From positions 321,614,017 through 321,678,016 of the forward strand of contig NC_134710.1 in assembly GCF_043290135.1 (NCBI RefSeq): a stretch of 64,000 nucleotides of DNA, written 5' to 3'. The notes under the pieces are model-generated. The model was given only the letters and a program-made list of their open reading frames with translations. It searched no databases and was not told where the DNA came from. Within the stretch, counting starts at the first letter, position 1. Each line of letters opens with the position of its first letter. The position numbers were made by a program, and so were the translations under genes. Of the stretch, positions 10,533 through 22,671 are shown one piece after another. Origin of the DNA: Rhipicephalus microplus (taxonomy: Eukaryota; Arthropoda; Arachnida; Ixodida; Ixodidae).

Positions 10533-10817
10533 CAGGAGGAAAAATAGTTATATGCCGTAATGGGCCATGACTTTAGCCTGAAGAGCCGAGCGCGAGCTGT
10601 TGGGATTCACACTGGGATTCGTGTGCAGGGTGATGCCTTCGCTTTCAGCATCCGTAAGCTTCATGGTCAAGTACAGCCCTTGAAAGAGGCTTACGGACGC
10701 TGACAGTGAAGGCGTCAACCAGCACACGAATAACAGTGTGGATCACAACAGCTAGTGCTCGGCTCTTCAGGCTAAAGTCCTAGCCCACTACGACATATTG
10801 CTTTTCTTCCTCTTTAG
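10533..10817. repeat. Long foldback inverted repeat (hairpin element)
   Basis: The left arm (about 10533-10661) and right arm (about 10688-10817) are reverse complements. The left arm has 'actttagcctgaagagccga', and the same string is found on the opposite strand in the right arm. Similarity continues through 'agctgttg', 'cgtgtgc' and 'catccgtaagc' with scattered mismatches. The loop is about 26 nt. The arms have no coding potential. The structure fits a foldback MITE or a hairpin RNA source; family unknown. Confidence 0.85.
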
Positions 10818-10918
10818 AATCTGGGCCTCCATATCCGCGTGAACGGTCGTATAATTTGTGACACCCTTAATGTAACCACGCGGATAGGTTTCCTTGAATA
10901 ACGTGGATACTAACCAGC

Positions 10919-11142
<224 letters not shown>

Positions 11143-12715
11143 TTTATTATTGTATATTGTTGCAAGGATTCACTCATCGCAATGCGCACTACGCTGTGCA
11201 GTGCAATATGCCGGTACACTGAACTTTTATTTTGAATGATGGCCACTTAGCACCGACAAACGTATATAACGCATTCAAACAGGAGCAGGCCTGTAGAGAA
11301 CACAAATATGTGCATATACTAGCTTTGCTAAAGTATTTAAAGCATTAAGAAGACGTCAGATAACATTAAGAGCTGTTCACTCAGCTCATTCATTACTTCG
11401 ATAGTAAAGCTGGCGAATGGAAAAAGATTTGCGACTGTGATGAGCCATGGAAGCAAATACCGCAATGTTTCGCGTTATAAAGCTGATCAGGGGTGCTACA
11501 AGTGTCTTGCTACCTTGTGTTGAAAAAAAGAAAGGTTCAGAAGTTTCAGACACACCACAGTAGCAATCACCGGCGTTCGTTATGTCAAAAAGACAAGCTA
11601 GAAAAATACGTGAGACAAATCACATGTACTGGTGCTTGAAACCTCGCATGTGACAAAAAAATTGACGGTCTGTTTTGAAGTGACCTTGCTTTTGTTCCTA
11701 ATTCGCAGTTTAGGTACCCTTTTATGCGCATACTAGAGTAATCTCACACTCATCGAGCAATCTTGTTTGAATATTTCAGGCAAGAAAGGCAGTCTCATCT
11801 GCACTGCTACGCTCTAATTTTTTTTCAAAGTGGGGAGACTAAGTTTGCAGTACTTGGCAAATATACGTGAATTTTTTAGTCTATTCTTGCGCGAACAGCT
11901 TTGCACGAGGCAACTACTTCACAAGCACGCCCCCTGTCACCCCTTGTAGCTCGAGCCATGAGTGATCGCGCGAACAAAGAAGATGGCTATGCGCTGATAG
12001 CCCTACACGCCCGCAATCGATCATTCGGACCGAAATCCCGTATATCCTCGGCATTCATCAAGTGAAGATTATATAAACCACGTCTCCTCTCTCTCTCGCT
12101 CTGCTCCAGCGGTTTAATGGGCTGTTTGCACTGCAACATGAAGAGAACCATAATAGCAGCTTTCATTAGGGCGAAGTAGGAACACGGTGTATGGCCTATA
12201 TGGTGTTTAGTTCCACTACAACAGGCAGTGCATTAATGCAAGACTTCAATAGTCAGGGAAACATCTTTAGCTTTTCATTATTATGTTTTTATCTCTCTAT
12301 CGCTCTCATGCAAGATTCGCAATATGCCGCCGCTCAGCTGGTTTACGGCAGCACAAAGTTCGGGCCCATGCGAACATCGTACCAAGCGGCGTTGTTTCAA
12401 GCAGAGAGATAAGGTTTCCCTCTCTTTATCCGTTACACACGAAGCCGTTGGCCTTTAGCGCTGGTCGTTTGCTCCTGCCCGCAGCAATGTAGTGCTCAAT
12501 GCACTCTGTAAATAAAGAAGGTCAGGATTCCTCTATTTATATATTTATTACAATGTGCCGACAATTTAACAGTGGGAAGGTTCATTTCTGTGAGATTAGA
12601 CTTTGCCTAATCGTTTGGCTCAAGAACGTTTGCGAAAGCACACCTGGACACTCGAAAAGTAGCGTATGTTATTTTAAAATCACAGGCTGAAGCCGGAAAG
12701 TTGTTGACCCGCACT
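11143..12715. other. Unassigned sequence
   Basis: No gene or named repeat is recognised. A 'tatataaa' at about 12070 followed by a pyrimidine-rich stretch resembles a core promoter, but the first ATG downstream (12138) opens only 13 codons. Confidence 0.4.

Positions 12716-12930
<215 letters not shown>

Positions 12931-12979
<49 letters not shown>
12931..12979. repeat. (TA)n microsatellite tract 2
   Basis: Uninterrupted TA repeat separating two Penelope-like segments. Confidence 0.97.
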
Positions 12980-14065
<1,086 letters not shown>

Positions 14066-14075
14066 AGATAAATTT

Positions 14076-14907
14076 TTGAAAGTTACTTCATATCTCAACC
14101 AGCCAAGCTGTATTCGCTCTTACGAGGAATCACCATACCTCACCCGCTACGCCGAAACAAATACCCTACTCAAAGGCAGTGGCGTCGATGTAGCCAACTT
14201 TTCCGTTGAGAACTTCGTTCTTCATCATGGCGTTCCAGAAGGTCTCATAACAGATAGAGGTACAGCTTTTACTGCTTATTTGACTCAGGTGATCTTGAGA
14301 CATAGCCATACAAGCCACCGCCACACCATCACCGCACCATCCACCAGTACCCACAGACAAATGGTCTCACCGAGCGTCTTAATAAGACCATCACCGTCAT
14401 CGTGGCCATGTACGTGGACGTTAAACACAAGACACGGCATGCCATCCTTGCGTACGTGACCTTCGCATACACAACATGGTGGTGGAGAAGACGACGCAGA
14501 TGTCGCCATACCAGTTGGTCTACAGAAGGAACCCGTCCACGACGCTTGACATCATGCTGCCCAACGTCACTGACGAAGAAAACTTCGACGTCGTCGTCAA
14601 CCTTCAGCACGCTAAAGAAGCTCGTCTACTGGCTCGCCTGCGCATTAAGAATCAGCAGACGACCAACCACTGCCGTTACAATCTTCGTTGAAGCTTCGTG
14701 GAACACCAGCCCGGTGACAGCGTGTGGATATGGACGCCGATTCGCCGACGTGGCCTCAGTGAAAAACTTCTGCGATGGTACTTCGGACTGTACAGGGTAC
14801 TTCGACGTCTCGGCACAGTCCACTGCGAGGCTGTCCGCGACAGCATCATGAACTCTCAACGGTGGCGTGGGAAACCTGAAGTCATGACATGCGCCTGAAT
14901 CCGTTTC
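14076..14907 (+). pseudogene. Ty3/Gypsy integrase pseudogene
   Basis: Fragments occur in successive frames. 14100-14290 encodes the core with 'SPYLTRYAET' and 'GLITDRGTAF', the second catalytic Asp region. A frame change follows, then about 14402-14475 continues the core and 14476-14690 continues downstream with 'MSPYQLVYRRNPSTTLD'. A stop separates 14698-14900, the C-terminal domain with 'QPGDSVWIWTPIRRRGLSEK'. At the first catalytic position the expected Asp reads Glu in 'EESPYLTR'. At least three frame disruptions make it non-functional. Upstream RT and RNase H are missing. Confidence 0.85.
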
Positions 14908-15069
14908 ACGTGCGGTAACGAACTTAAAAAGTGTATTCTTTGTTATTATTTCTCCATTATTGTGCTGTTCTTATTTATTATCGTAATTTCTTGCTTTGTT
15001 GTTGTAATTTTTATTGTTCATGCATTTTGCCCATGTGTATGTTTTCAGCATCGGGCTGATGCTTTTTAT

Positions 15070-15085
15070 GAGGGAGGGGGGGCAA
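15070..15085 (+). other. Polypurine tract of truncated Gypsy element
   Basis: 'gagggagggggggcaa' sits directly before the inferred LTR start, the expected position of the plus-strand primer. Confidence 0.65.
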
Positions 15086-15486
15086 CGTCACATGCGTTTT
15101 TTATTTTCACTTTTCTTTCATTCGGTTTTCGCCCACAAAGCGTGTCATATGAGCTCAGCGCAAACTGCACCTCATTGTTTGAGAAGGTTCACGGTTGTTG
15201 TACATTGTTCGGGTAAAATAGCACGCAAGAGGCGAACACTCGAGATTATTCTGGAGCTTGCGCGACGACCAGTGATAAGGCTGGAATATTTGATAGCACA
15301 GGTATAAATGCCAAAACACTTCGCCGCTTGTCAGTTGATCGATGACCGACGTTATATTCACTGCTATCAATGCCAGTGTGAATCGCTGCAATCTGTCTTT
15401 GTTTATCGGCCAGAAGTTCGGCCAAATAAACAGTTTAGTTTTGCACAATCCATCTCTGCCTTCGTTAGCGTCAAGGCCCCATGACA
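15086..15486 (+). repeat. 3' LTR of truncated Gypsy element (~400 bp)
   Basis: The stretch after the polypurine tract contains a TATA-like 'gtataaatg' (about 15301) and a poly(A) signal 'aataaa' (15425-15430). It ends near 'ccccatgaca'. Without a second copy the ends are inferred from order and spacing only. Confidence 0.6.
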
Positions 15487-17638
15487 ATATCCACGACTTC
15501 TTTTCATTCACCTCGCAGCGGGCAAAGAGCGTTCCATACATTAAATAACTATGCAGAAGTGCAAGCCAGAATTAATTCAGCCACCAGCCTTTGGTATCAC
15601 TGAAAGACTGTACCCCCCCCCCCCCCCCAAAAAAAGGCATTACTAAAACATTCCAGTAGATACCTTCACATTTTTGAGTCAGCGGCCACGAACGAACAAG
15701 AATCCATAGCCGACGAGCGCTTTAAAGACAACCAATAGCTATAGCTTCTATGGACCACCATTCACCAAAAGAGACAATTTGATGCAATTTTCGCCCTTTA
15801 TGAAATTCGCCCTATCCCTGTGTCACAAGAGACCTTAATCGTGCCAAGCCAACCCTGCTGTACAAATTACGTTCACCGCAAGTGTGGCAGAGTGAATGCG
15901 ATTGTAACAAATTGAAATGTTATGTGTAGTACGATTACTACAACTTCCCTTCTTGTGCATGCAGTCTGGCGTAATGTTGGCCTGAGGGAACGCGGCCGTC
16001 ACGCAAGCAAAGAGACCTTCGAGCTGCCTACAATTTCAACGTTAACTTGGCGATGAGAACACAACGCTCACAAAGATGGGAGCTGTCTGCCGATCCCTGT
16101 CAAGATACACGCATGCACTACCACGGTTTACCCCGCCCGGCCTGTAAAAGCACACAGTTTCAACCAGAGTGAGGCAACCCCTACTCTGTCCCACCGCCTT
16201 CTTTTTCAGTGGCAGCAGCACATGAATTTATAGTAAAATTGGCAAATGCGAGGCTTTGTGATTTAACTTTCGTAAGAATATTTGGGTGGTGCTCGACCAG
16301 GTGAAAACAAAAGTGCTTAGCCACACTCCACTACACGCTGCTGCAGCTCCATCGGCCACTTATCGAACCAAAGCAGTGCAGTGGCGCCTGAAGGCGTGTC
16401 TTTAGTGTCTCCCGCTACATTGTTCGGGTGCGCCAAGCCTGTGCTGCCGTAGACCTGCTGTTGTGAACAAAACACCACTCTGAGTAACACACTAACGGAG
16501 AGTGCACCCTCGAGTTAATGCACAGTGTCTAAACGGCAGACATTGTTTTGACACTTTGAGCCCAGTGAACTGCGTCGACGCCAGTAAACCCCTATGCCAG
16601 TAAAAAATAGCGAGGCTCCTATTGTTATCCGTAGCAGTTATGAAACAAGTCGCATCTTTCTTTGCGAAGGTTCAATAGCTTACTCTAGTGTAGATGCAGT
16701 TGACTAAGAACCGCGGTACCTGCCAACCGCTCTAAGAATTCAGTGAATGGGACTTCGTTAAAGCGAACTTTGTTTCTCACAAACGTAACCATGGCACGCT
16801 TGAGTTGTATGTCAAGTTAGCCAAAGCCACGCCTCTGCGAGGCCTGAGCTCTAACAAAATGGAAAGTTGAGCTAGTTGGTGTGTGTACATTTTATGAAGA
16901 AAAACAGCACACAAAACAATGTAGGAAGTGAGGGAAGACGCTTAACTGCACTTACAACTATGTGTAGCTTTTCCTTTTTTTGTATACTATTTCTTGTGCG
17001 CTATTTCCCTTCAGACAAAAATGCTTACGCTCTACTGCACTTGCACAGCCTTGCTTTTTCGAAAATTGGTCAAAATGGCTGCACACTTACACTGCGAATT
17101 ATAGCCAAGCGCTCGCGCATTCACACAGAGTAGCGCACTAGCTTGTATAAGCATGATTTTACCAATTTCTATAGTTACGCCTTTCTGTTCAACACTACCA
17201 GTAATGAACACTAGCATAATTTAAAACAGCGTGCTGTTCCCCTCTGCCCACCTGATTTTTTTATATACAGCGTCTTTTAATTATGTAGCTATAAATACTA
17301 GATAACAATAAATTGTCTCAAAGATAGTACTTGTCTTTCAGCATCAAGTTAAAGCCCTTGTTAGATTTCTATGTGGGAGGAATATGAGAGTAAAAACACA
17401 TGTAAGGGCAAACAGAGGTCATCCATGTTTTGCGTTTGTGTCGATGTCAAACTGTGCTCAGACGAAAGATAAAGTATTGAGTGGAGAATGAAGTGGCCGG
17501 GCCACAAGGTTGTGGTCATAAAAATATGGACCCCTCCTCCCCTCCCACCGCATCACAAACACACCCAAAGAAGGGTTTATGAAGCATGGCAAATGCTCGA
17601 CTAGTAATTTGTAGCGATACCTGTAACAGCATTTACGC
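15487..17638. other. Unassigned sequence
   Basis: No gene or named repeat is recognised. It contains a 16-nt C run followed by an A run (15613-15635). Confidence 0.4.
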
Positions 17639-17652
17639 GAGTAAAAACGTGA

Positions 17653-17783
17653 TAGATAGATATGTGGGGTTTAACGTCCCAAAACCACCATTTGATTATG
17701 AGAGACGCCGTAGTGGAGGGCTCCAGAAATTTCGACCACCTGGAGTTCTTTAACGTGCACCCAAATCTGAGTACACGGGCCTA
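17653..17783 (-). mobile_element. 5'-truncated SINE (family A) with target duplication
   Basis: It is the 3' half of the tick SINE in minus orientation. It shares 'atgtggggtttaacgtccc', 'gagacgccgtagtggaggg' and 'gttctttaacgtgcaccc' with the full copy at 44671. It is flanked by 'gagtaaaaacgtga' (17639-17652) and 'gagtaaaaatgtga' (17784-17797), a 14-bp target duplication with one mismatch. The tRNA head is missing. Confidence 0.93.
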
Positions 17784-17797
17784 GAGTAAAAATGTGA

Positions 17798-18628
17798 GAA
17801 TCGTCGGCAAAACAAAACGCATATTTTATTACTCTGGTGCAAATAGGCACAAATAGTGAAGAGGGAGGGCACTGTTCTGTAACGAAGTGTAATTTGAATA
17901 ATCTCCTAAATGCACATATATGCTGCATGAAAACGAGAGACTACCACAGTTGGCATGTGCCTAATGTGAATCATTACGTGAATTGGTGCAGCTTGAGACC
18001 CCGACGCGAGTCTTAAAGCTGAATAACGAGGCACAATTCAACTCTTCAAACAAATCTACGTGTTAGTTCTGACGCGGCACTAACCTTACCAGACTCATCA
18101 ATCCACCCACCCCTCAACTTTCCCTGCTGACGCATGCGTGGATGGCGCAACGGTTACAGTATTGCAATTGATTGAACTAAAATGTGTTGCACTGGGCTTT
18201 TGCCTTCCCCTTCCCACCTGAAATTTTTTTCGCCATGGCATACAGGGCACAACATGGCTCTTGATCGCATCTGCCTGACTGACCCCCAGCTCGGATAAAA
18301 AAGTGACCCCGCCTCGTTCCCCCTCCCCCCCCCCACAAAAAAAACTCCCCTACGACCCTGTAGGATTCGGCTGTTCAAACTAAAGCCCCTAAAACTTCGT
18401 AAAGTGCCGACATATGTAGCTATTCACGCACCTTCTCTCTTTTCTCTCTCCTCCGACCTCACCGAGGCCGGCGCCGCGTCGGTATTGGCCCGATGCCGTT
18501 ACGTGGGATCGCTCGCATTGTTCGTTTGTTTCATAGTGAACTAGAATATGATCTAGTGGCACGACCGGCTGGGCTCCAGCGTCAGCTTTGACGAGGATGC
18601 CGCCAGGTGGCGCTGCTGCTAGTTTTAA
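17798..18628. other. Unassigned sequence
   Basis: No gene is recognised. It includes a palindromic 'actagaatatgatctagt' at about 18539-18556, also found in inverted orientation at 21787. Confidence 0.4.
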
Positions 18629-18677
18629 GGTGGCGCTAGCCACCGCCCGATCTAAAGGATACAGCCATATCCATCCA
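18629..18677 (+). mobile_element. LINE 3'-tail remnant (copy 1)
   Basis: 'ggtggcgctagccaccgccc' through 'acagccatatccatcca' repeats almost exactly at 19206-19259, where it forms the end of the adjacent LINE copy. It is read as the tail of an earlier insertion of the same LINE family. Confidence 0.75.
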
Positions 18678-18687
18678 AAAGTACGTA

Positions 18688-18831
18688 CTAGAGATCTATC
18701 GAACTTTTAAGCAAGAAATTGCCAAGGAAAGGATCTATGATACTACTCGGGGTAGTTTACTAGAGATCTATCAAACTTTTAAGCAGGAAATTGCCAAGGA
18801 AAGGATCTATGATACCACTCGGGGTAGTTCT
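18688..18831 (+). repeat. 72-bp tandem duplication inside LINE ORF
   Basis: Two adjacent copies differ at few positions (for example 'ctatcgaac'/'ctatcaaac' and 'aagcaagaa'/'aagcaggaa'). The unit is 24 codons, so the frame stays open. Confidence 0.92.
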
Positions 18832-19259
18832 CTACTGTTTGAGGCCAGGACAGGAGTATTGCGAACCAAGACATATCGGGCCAAATACGAAGGGGTAGAC
18901 ACGGTATGCAGTGCGTGTGGAGAGGAAGAAGAAACTGCCGAACACTTGATAATGTTCTGTAGAGGGCTTCACCCTATTGTTCAGGATGATGGCGCAGAGT
19001 TTTTCAAAGCACTGGGGTTTAGGGACAGGGAGGGCAAAATAGATTTTAAGCGGGTAGACTTAGCTAGAAGGAGGTTATCTGATTGGCGGCTAAAGTCAAG
19101 GCACGAGTGAAAAAAAACCCTTTACTGCAAAGTACGAATCCCCAACCTCACTATTTCCAGAGAAAAAAATAAATCTAGTTTTTGGTTCATTAAGTATTAC
19201 GGCTTGGTGGCGCTAGCCACCGCCCGATCTAAAGGGAACAGCCATATCCATCCATCCAT
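18688..19259 (+). pseudogene. 5'-truncated LINE 3' end with C-terminal zinc motif
   Basis: An open frame from 18688 to 19110 encodes the last part of a non-LTR retrotransposon ORF2. It reads 'RTKTYRAKYEGVDTVCSACG' followed by 'EHLIMFC', giving the CxxC...H...C pattern typical of the C-terminal end of I/Jockey/R1-type LINE proteins. A 3' UTR follows, ending in the family tail and (ATCC)n at 19241-19259. The frame begins with a 72-bp in-frame tandem duplication (18688-18759 and 18760-18831). RT and endonuclease are absent. The clade is not certain. Confidence 0.75.
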
Positions 19260-20625
19260 GCCAGCTTCAGCTGCGTTGTTGGGCTGTCGCGGACTTCTGC
19301 AGAGCTGTGGATGTGGTTACTTCTAAAGCGCGTTTACTTTGTGGTTTATCAAATGTAAAATACTAGGTTAGTTACTGCGTAGACAACCTGGCAAAAGCGT
19401 TGACACGACATTAGAAACCAGTGATGGTTTTCCTCTGAGAATGCGCACTTGTATGGCGTTTATCACGTGTACATATTAAAGACGATAGTCTTTCTTGGGG
19501 ACCTTCGACGCAAAAAAAATGATCTGTCTGTCCGTCTGTCTGTCTGTCTGTACTTTTGTCTGTTTGTCCACCCTTAACTGTACCGGGTACTCTGAACGGC
19601 ATCAGCCGGTACCCCAGATGGCCGACCCCACTCGCAGCGCCCACCAATGTTGCTCAAGATTCAGCGTTCATACTGGTGCGATTGTCACTTAAAAAGCAAT
19701 TATTGCGCATATCTGAGGCACCATAACAACACGTATATATTCTGTATGTGCGTCTTTTACTGGAAAAAGGCATACATAAGTAATTCTAAGGACCGTAGGG
19801 TTTATCAGGCTGCGCTGGCCATGCAACGCTTGCACGAAAAGGCGAGTGTTTCAAACGCTTTGCTAAGACGACACGGTGGTGGCACCTCCCCGTCGCCTTG
19901 CTTTCTGCATCTTATCACATCTAAGACGGGCGCACACGCTCGTCTCAGAGCCGCGCGTCACTTCAATTTCCAATAAAACTGCCAGATAGCACTCATGTCT
20001 CACGTGTCACGTGACTTGATGCGCTCGTTCGCCTCCGCTGCATGCTCTAGTCGCTCTAGCGCCGCGCCTCCAGAATAGCATTAACCGATTTTCTTGCGCA
20101 GAACATCAAATAATCATTTGTTCACTCTCTCCACACGCAAGACTATCGTCGTTAGACGACATTTGCAGATTAACATGCAGACACAGGGCCAATTTTTTTG
20201 CGCAGGATGTATCTTGGCTCGAAATGATGTTCACACACCGCTGAAGTTTCGGTCAGATGCTTGTCAGCCCTCTGGAGGTTGCGCTCTCACTTACTGCGGA
20301 GATCGCCATCCCTGAGAGCTGCAAACAGCGACGCCTTCTGAGCGCCCCGGTTACCGGTTGGGCAACCCGAAGCAAAGCAATGAGAATCCGCTCTCCACTT
20401 TGACATGTCGCGAGCTACATGTTTGTTGGTGCGGTATATCTCACAAAGTACAGACTCCACCCTGGCACTGGCGAGAGAAGGCAGCAGATTGCACCAGCAC
20501 ACCTGCAGTAGAGTAGCTTGTTAGAACTGGAAATGTAACAATCTGGCCTGCAAGGGACGCTCATCGGCTTCGCTCTCCAACGCGGCCCGCATCCCGCAAG
20601 AACTCTTGTTGAGAAGCACGCACAT
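19260..20625. other. Unassigned sequence, probably dispersed repeats
   Basis: No gene is recognised. A short CTGT microsatellite lies at 19525-19565. The 19800-19975 stretch ends with 'caataaaac'. From general familiarity this stretch resembles sequence recurring in tick genomes, but nothing in the window proves it. Confidence 0.35.
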
Positions 20626-20640
20626 GGACCGAAGGAATAA

Positions 20641-20873
20641 CCCCGCCGCGGTGGTCTAGTGGCTAAGGTACTCGGCTGCTGACCCGCAGGTCACGGGTTC
20701 AAATCCCGGCTGCGGCGGCTGCATTTGCGATGGAGGCGGAAATGTCGTAGGCCCGTGTGCTCAGATTTGGGTGCACGTTAAACAACCCCAGGTGGTCGAA
20801 ATTTTCGGAGCCCTCCACTACGGCGTCTCTCATAATCATATCGTGGTTTTGGGACGTTAAAACCCTACATATC
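20641..20873 (+). mobile_element. Full-length tRNA-derived SINE (family A), 233 bp
   Basis: The tRNA-like head contains an A-box-like 'tggtctagtggctaagg' and a B-box 'gggttcaaatcccggc'. The body carries 'tgcacgttaaacaaccccag' and 'gagccctccactacggcgtc', and the 3' end is 'gggacgttaaaaccctac'. It is bracketed by a perfect 15-bp target duplication, 'ggaccgaaggaataa' (20626-20640 and 20874-20888). It resembles the tRNA-derived tick SINE known as Ruka; that name is given from memory. Transcription would be by RNA polymerase III from the internal boxes. Confidence 0.95.
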
Positions 20874-20888
20874 GGACCGAAGGAATAA

Positions 20889-21954
20889 AAAGCATGTGTC
20901 GCGTGTGCTAGGATTTCGTTCTGGCTATTGCTGGCCCTCTCGTCTATATCACTCAGGCTAAAATTTATGTCGAACATCTGCGAATGACAAGAAAGCGACA
21001 GCATTATGATTCCCGTTTTTGGTATTGGCCTTGACGCGTACTTCGAAACGCGCGCATGGCACACAAGTGACACAGAATTACACGGTACTCTATATATGTA
21101 TCACAATACACGAAATGAAAGAAAAGCAGCATATTTACTTTTTCGTGTTTTGCTGTGCTGAGACTATCCCTTAGGATAGCCCGTATCTATGCATTCCACG
21201 TGCCTCGATCAGTCGGAAACACAAAAACATACACTCGCAGCCCATCTTCACGAGTTCCGCAGAAATGTGAACACAACACTTTCTTGGCACCGCAGCCGCT
21301 CGCAATCTGGTCACTCGTCAGCGAACACGAGCGCAACCACAAGCAGCACACATCATAACTCCGAAGAGCCCGACGGCACATAGAAAACAATGCAACATTT
21401 CTTGTTTCTCGTCGCAGCGCGGTAATGCTGCAGGGGCTGCAACGCCGATGCGAAGGCGCCGACGAAAGCCGGCGTCGGTTGCGTTGTGTGCCACCACAGC
21501 GAACAACGCAACCAGCGTCGTCAGCCTGTTGACATATGAGGTAGAGCTTCCAGCCCTTGACGACGTTTCATCAGGTGGCGGTGGCTTAACGAGCCAAGCT
21601 CACACACATACTACGCGCACGACTTGTTTGACTCTCGTGCTGCCCGCGCTATCCAGAGAAGACGCCGCCGGCGCGCGCTCTCCTCGCTCACACGACATGA
21701 AAAGACGCGGTGGCGCCGCGAGAAATTTTAGCCGCCTGTGCGTTTTGGACTACTGAGACAGTAGCCGTGGCCGGCCAGTCACGAGACTAGGTCATATTCT
21801 AGTACACTATAGTTGTTTACAATCGCTGGCGACTGCCATCTTTGCTATGAAGGCGCGGACTCTTTGACATCTATTTTGACGGATACTAACTTGCCTTTCC
21901 GTGTGCCCTGTGCTGTGAAATACTTTTCATCCAAGATAGGCATCGCTGTTCGTT
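20889..21954. other. GC-rich unassigned stretch before THAP-like exon
   Basis: No supported gene. 21420-21760 is CpG-rich with frames on both strands. 'actaggtcatattctagt' at about 21787-21804 is an inverted match to the palindrome at 18539. It could be promoter-proximal sequence for the exon at 21958, but that is speculative. Confidence 0.35.
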
Positions 21955-21957
21955 GCC

Positions 21958-22119
21958 GTGGGTGACTGTTGCGCTTTCTGCTGCCTAAACAAGTCTAGCG
22001 ATTGCCGAAAGTTCTTTATGATACCACCCGTTAGGTGCAACGAGTTGCGACAAAAGACATGGTCACGTAGAATCGGTAATGAGAACTACAGGTCGACAAT
22101 TTCAAGTTCACTTTTCGAA
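21958..22119 (+). pseudogene. THAP-domain-like exon, probably degenerate
   Basis: 54 codons encode 'GDCCAFCCLNKSSDC', 'KFFMIPP' and 'TWSRRIGNENYRST'. This fits the order of a THAP zinc-binding DNA-binding domain: CxxC, F-x-x-P-P, W, R-x-G-x-E-N-Y/W. The frame meets a strong splice donor, gaa|gtaagt, at 22119/22120 in phase 0. There is no in-frame ATG: the frame begins at GTG and a TAG lies a few codons upstream. The third zinc ligand, normally Cys, reads Phe in 'SSLFE'. A decayed THAP exon, from a host gene or a P-element-like transposon, is most likely. Confidence 0.5.
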
Positions 22120-22671
22120 GTAAGTAGCACGAATGAGTATGGTTGGATGTTTACTCAATTCGATGCCTGCTCTAACGCCTCAGACAAGTCGCAGTTAATT
22201 GTGCAGGACATCGCGATCTCTCGCTCAGGTTTCATTAATGCTTCGGTGGGGCCTGTTTTAATACTTTCTGTGCACAACACATGCTTATATGTTGTGCTTG
22301 TCGTTATGCGCCGACTGGTTTATGTTCGCGGTACTGGTTTGTGCGCTTAGAATGTACGTGAAAAGATGCTCGAAATTGTGATTTCGTAACTTCAGAGGTT
22401 TCGCGTTGCTGTTTTAAATAAACAAAAGTGAATTGCAGCAACTCACATCAACCCTCTGCAGTCCAAAACGTTTACCCACTTTCCGCCTCTGCCAGTCTGA
22501 AACTATTTTGCCAGTTTATGGCGCCGCGAAAAAAAAACACGAACTGCGGAAGAAAAATTCACAGGATATTTATTTTTGCTCTTGCATTCTACAGTCCACT
22601 CTTTTAGCGATATTTACACAGCGTGTGATACCGCTCAAAGCATTCTCCTGCGTGCAGGCCGGGGTTGTTAT

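Larger units (their letters stand above)
14076..15486 (+). mobile_element. 5'-truncated Ty3/Gypsy element: integrase, PPT and 3' LTR
   Basis: Only the 3' end of a Ty3/Gypsy element remains: a broken integrase (14076-14900), an untranslated stretch, a polypurine tract (15070-15085) and a 3' LTR (about 15086-15486). This family differs from the intact element at 5253 in sequence and LTR length (about 400 versus 134 bp). The 5' portion and 5' LTR are absent. Confidence 0.85.

Noticed and set aside
12060..12180. Host core promoter with TATATAAA
   Set aside because: The first ATG downstream opens only 13 codons and no exon or splice signal follows.
20643..20716. Functional tRNA gene
   Set aside because: The A and B boxes belong to the head of a SINE with target duplications; the same head occurs at 44671 and 49023.
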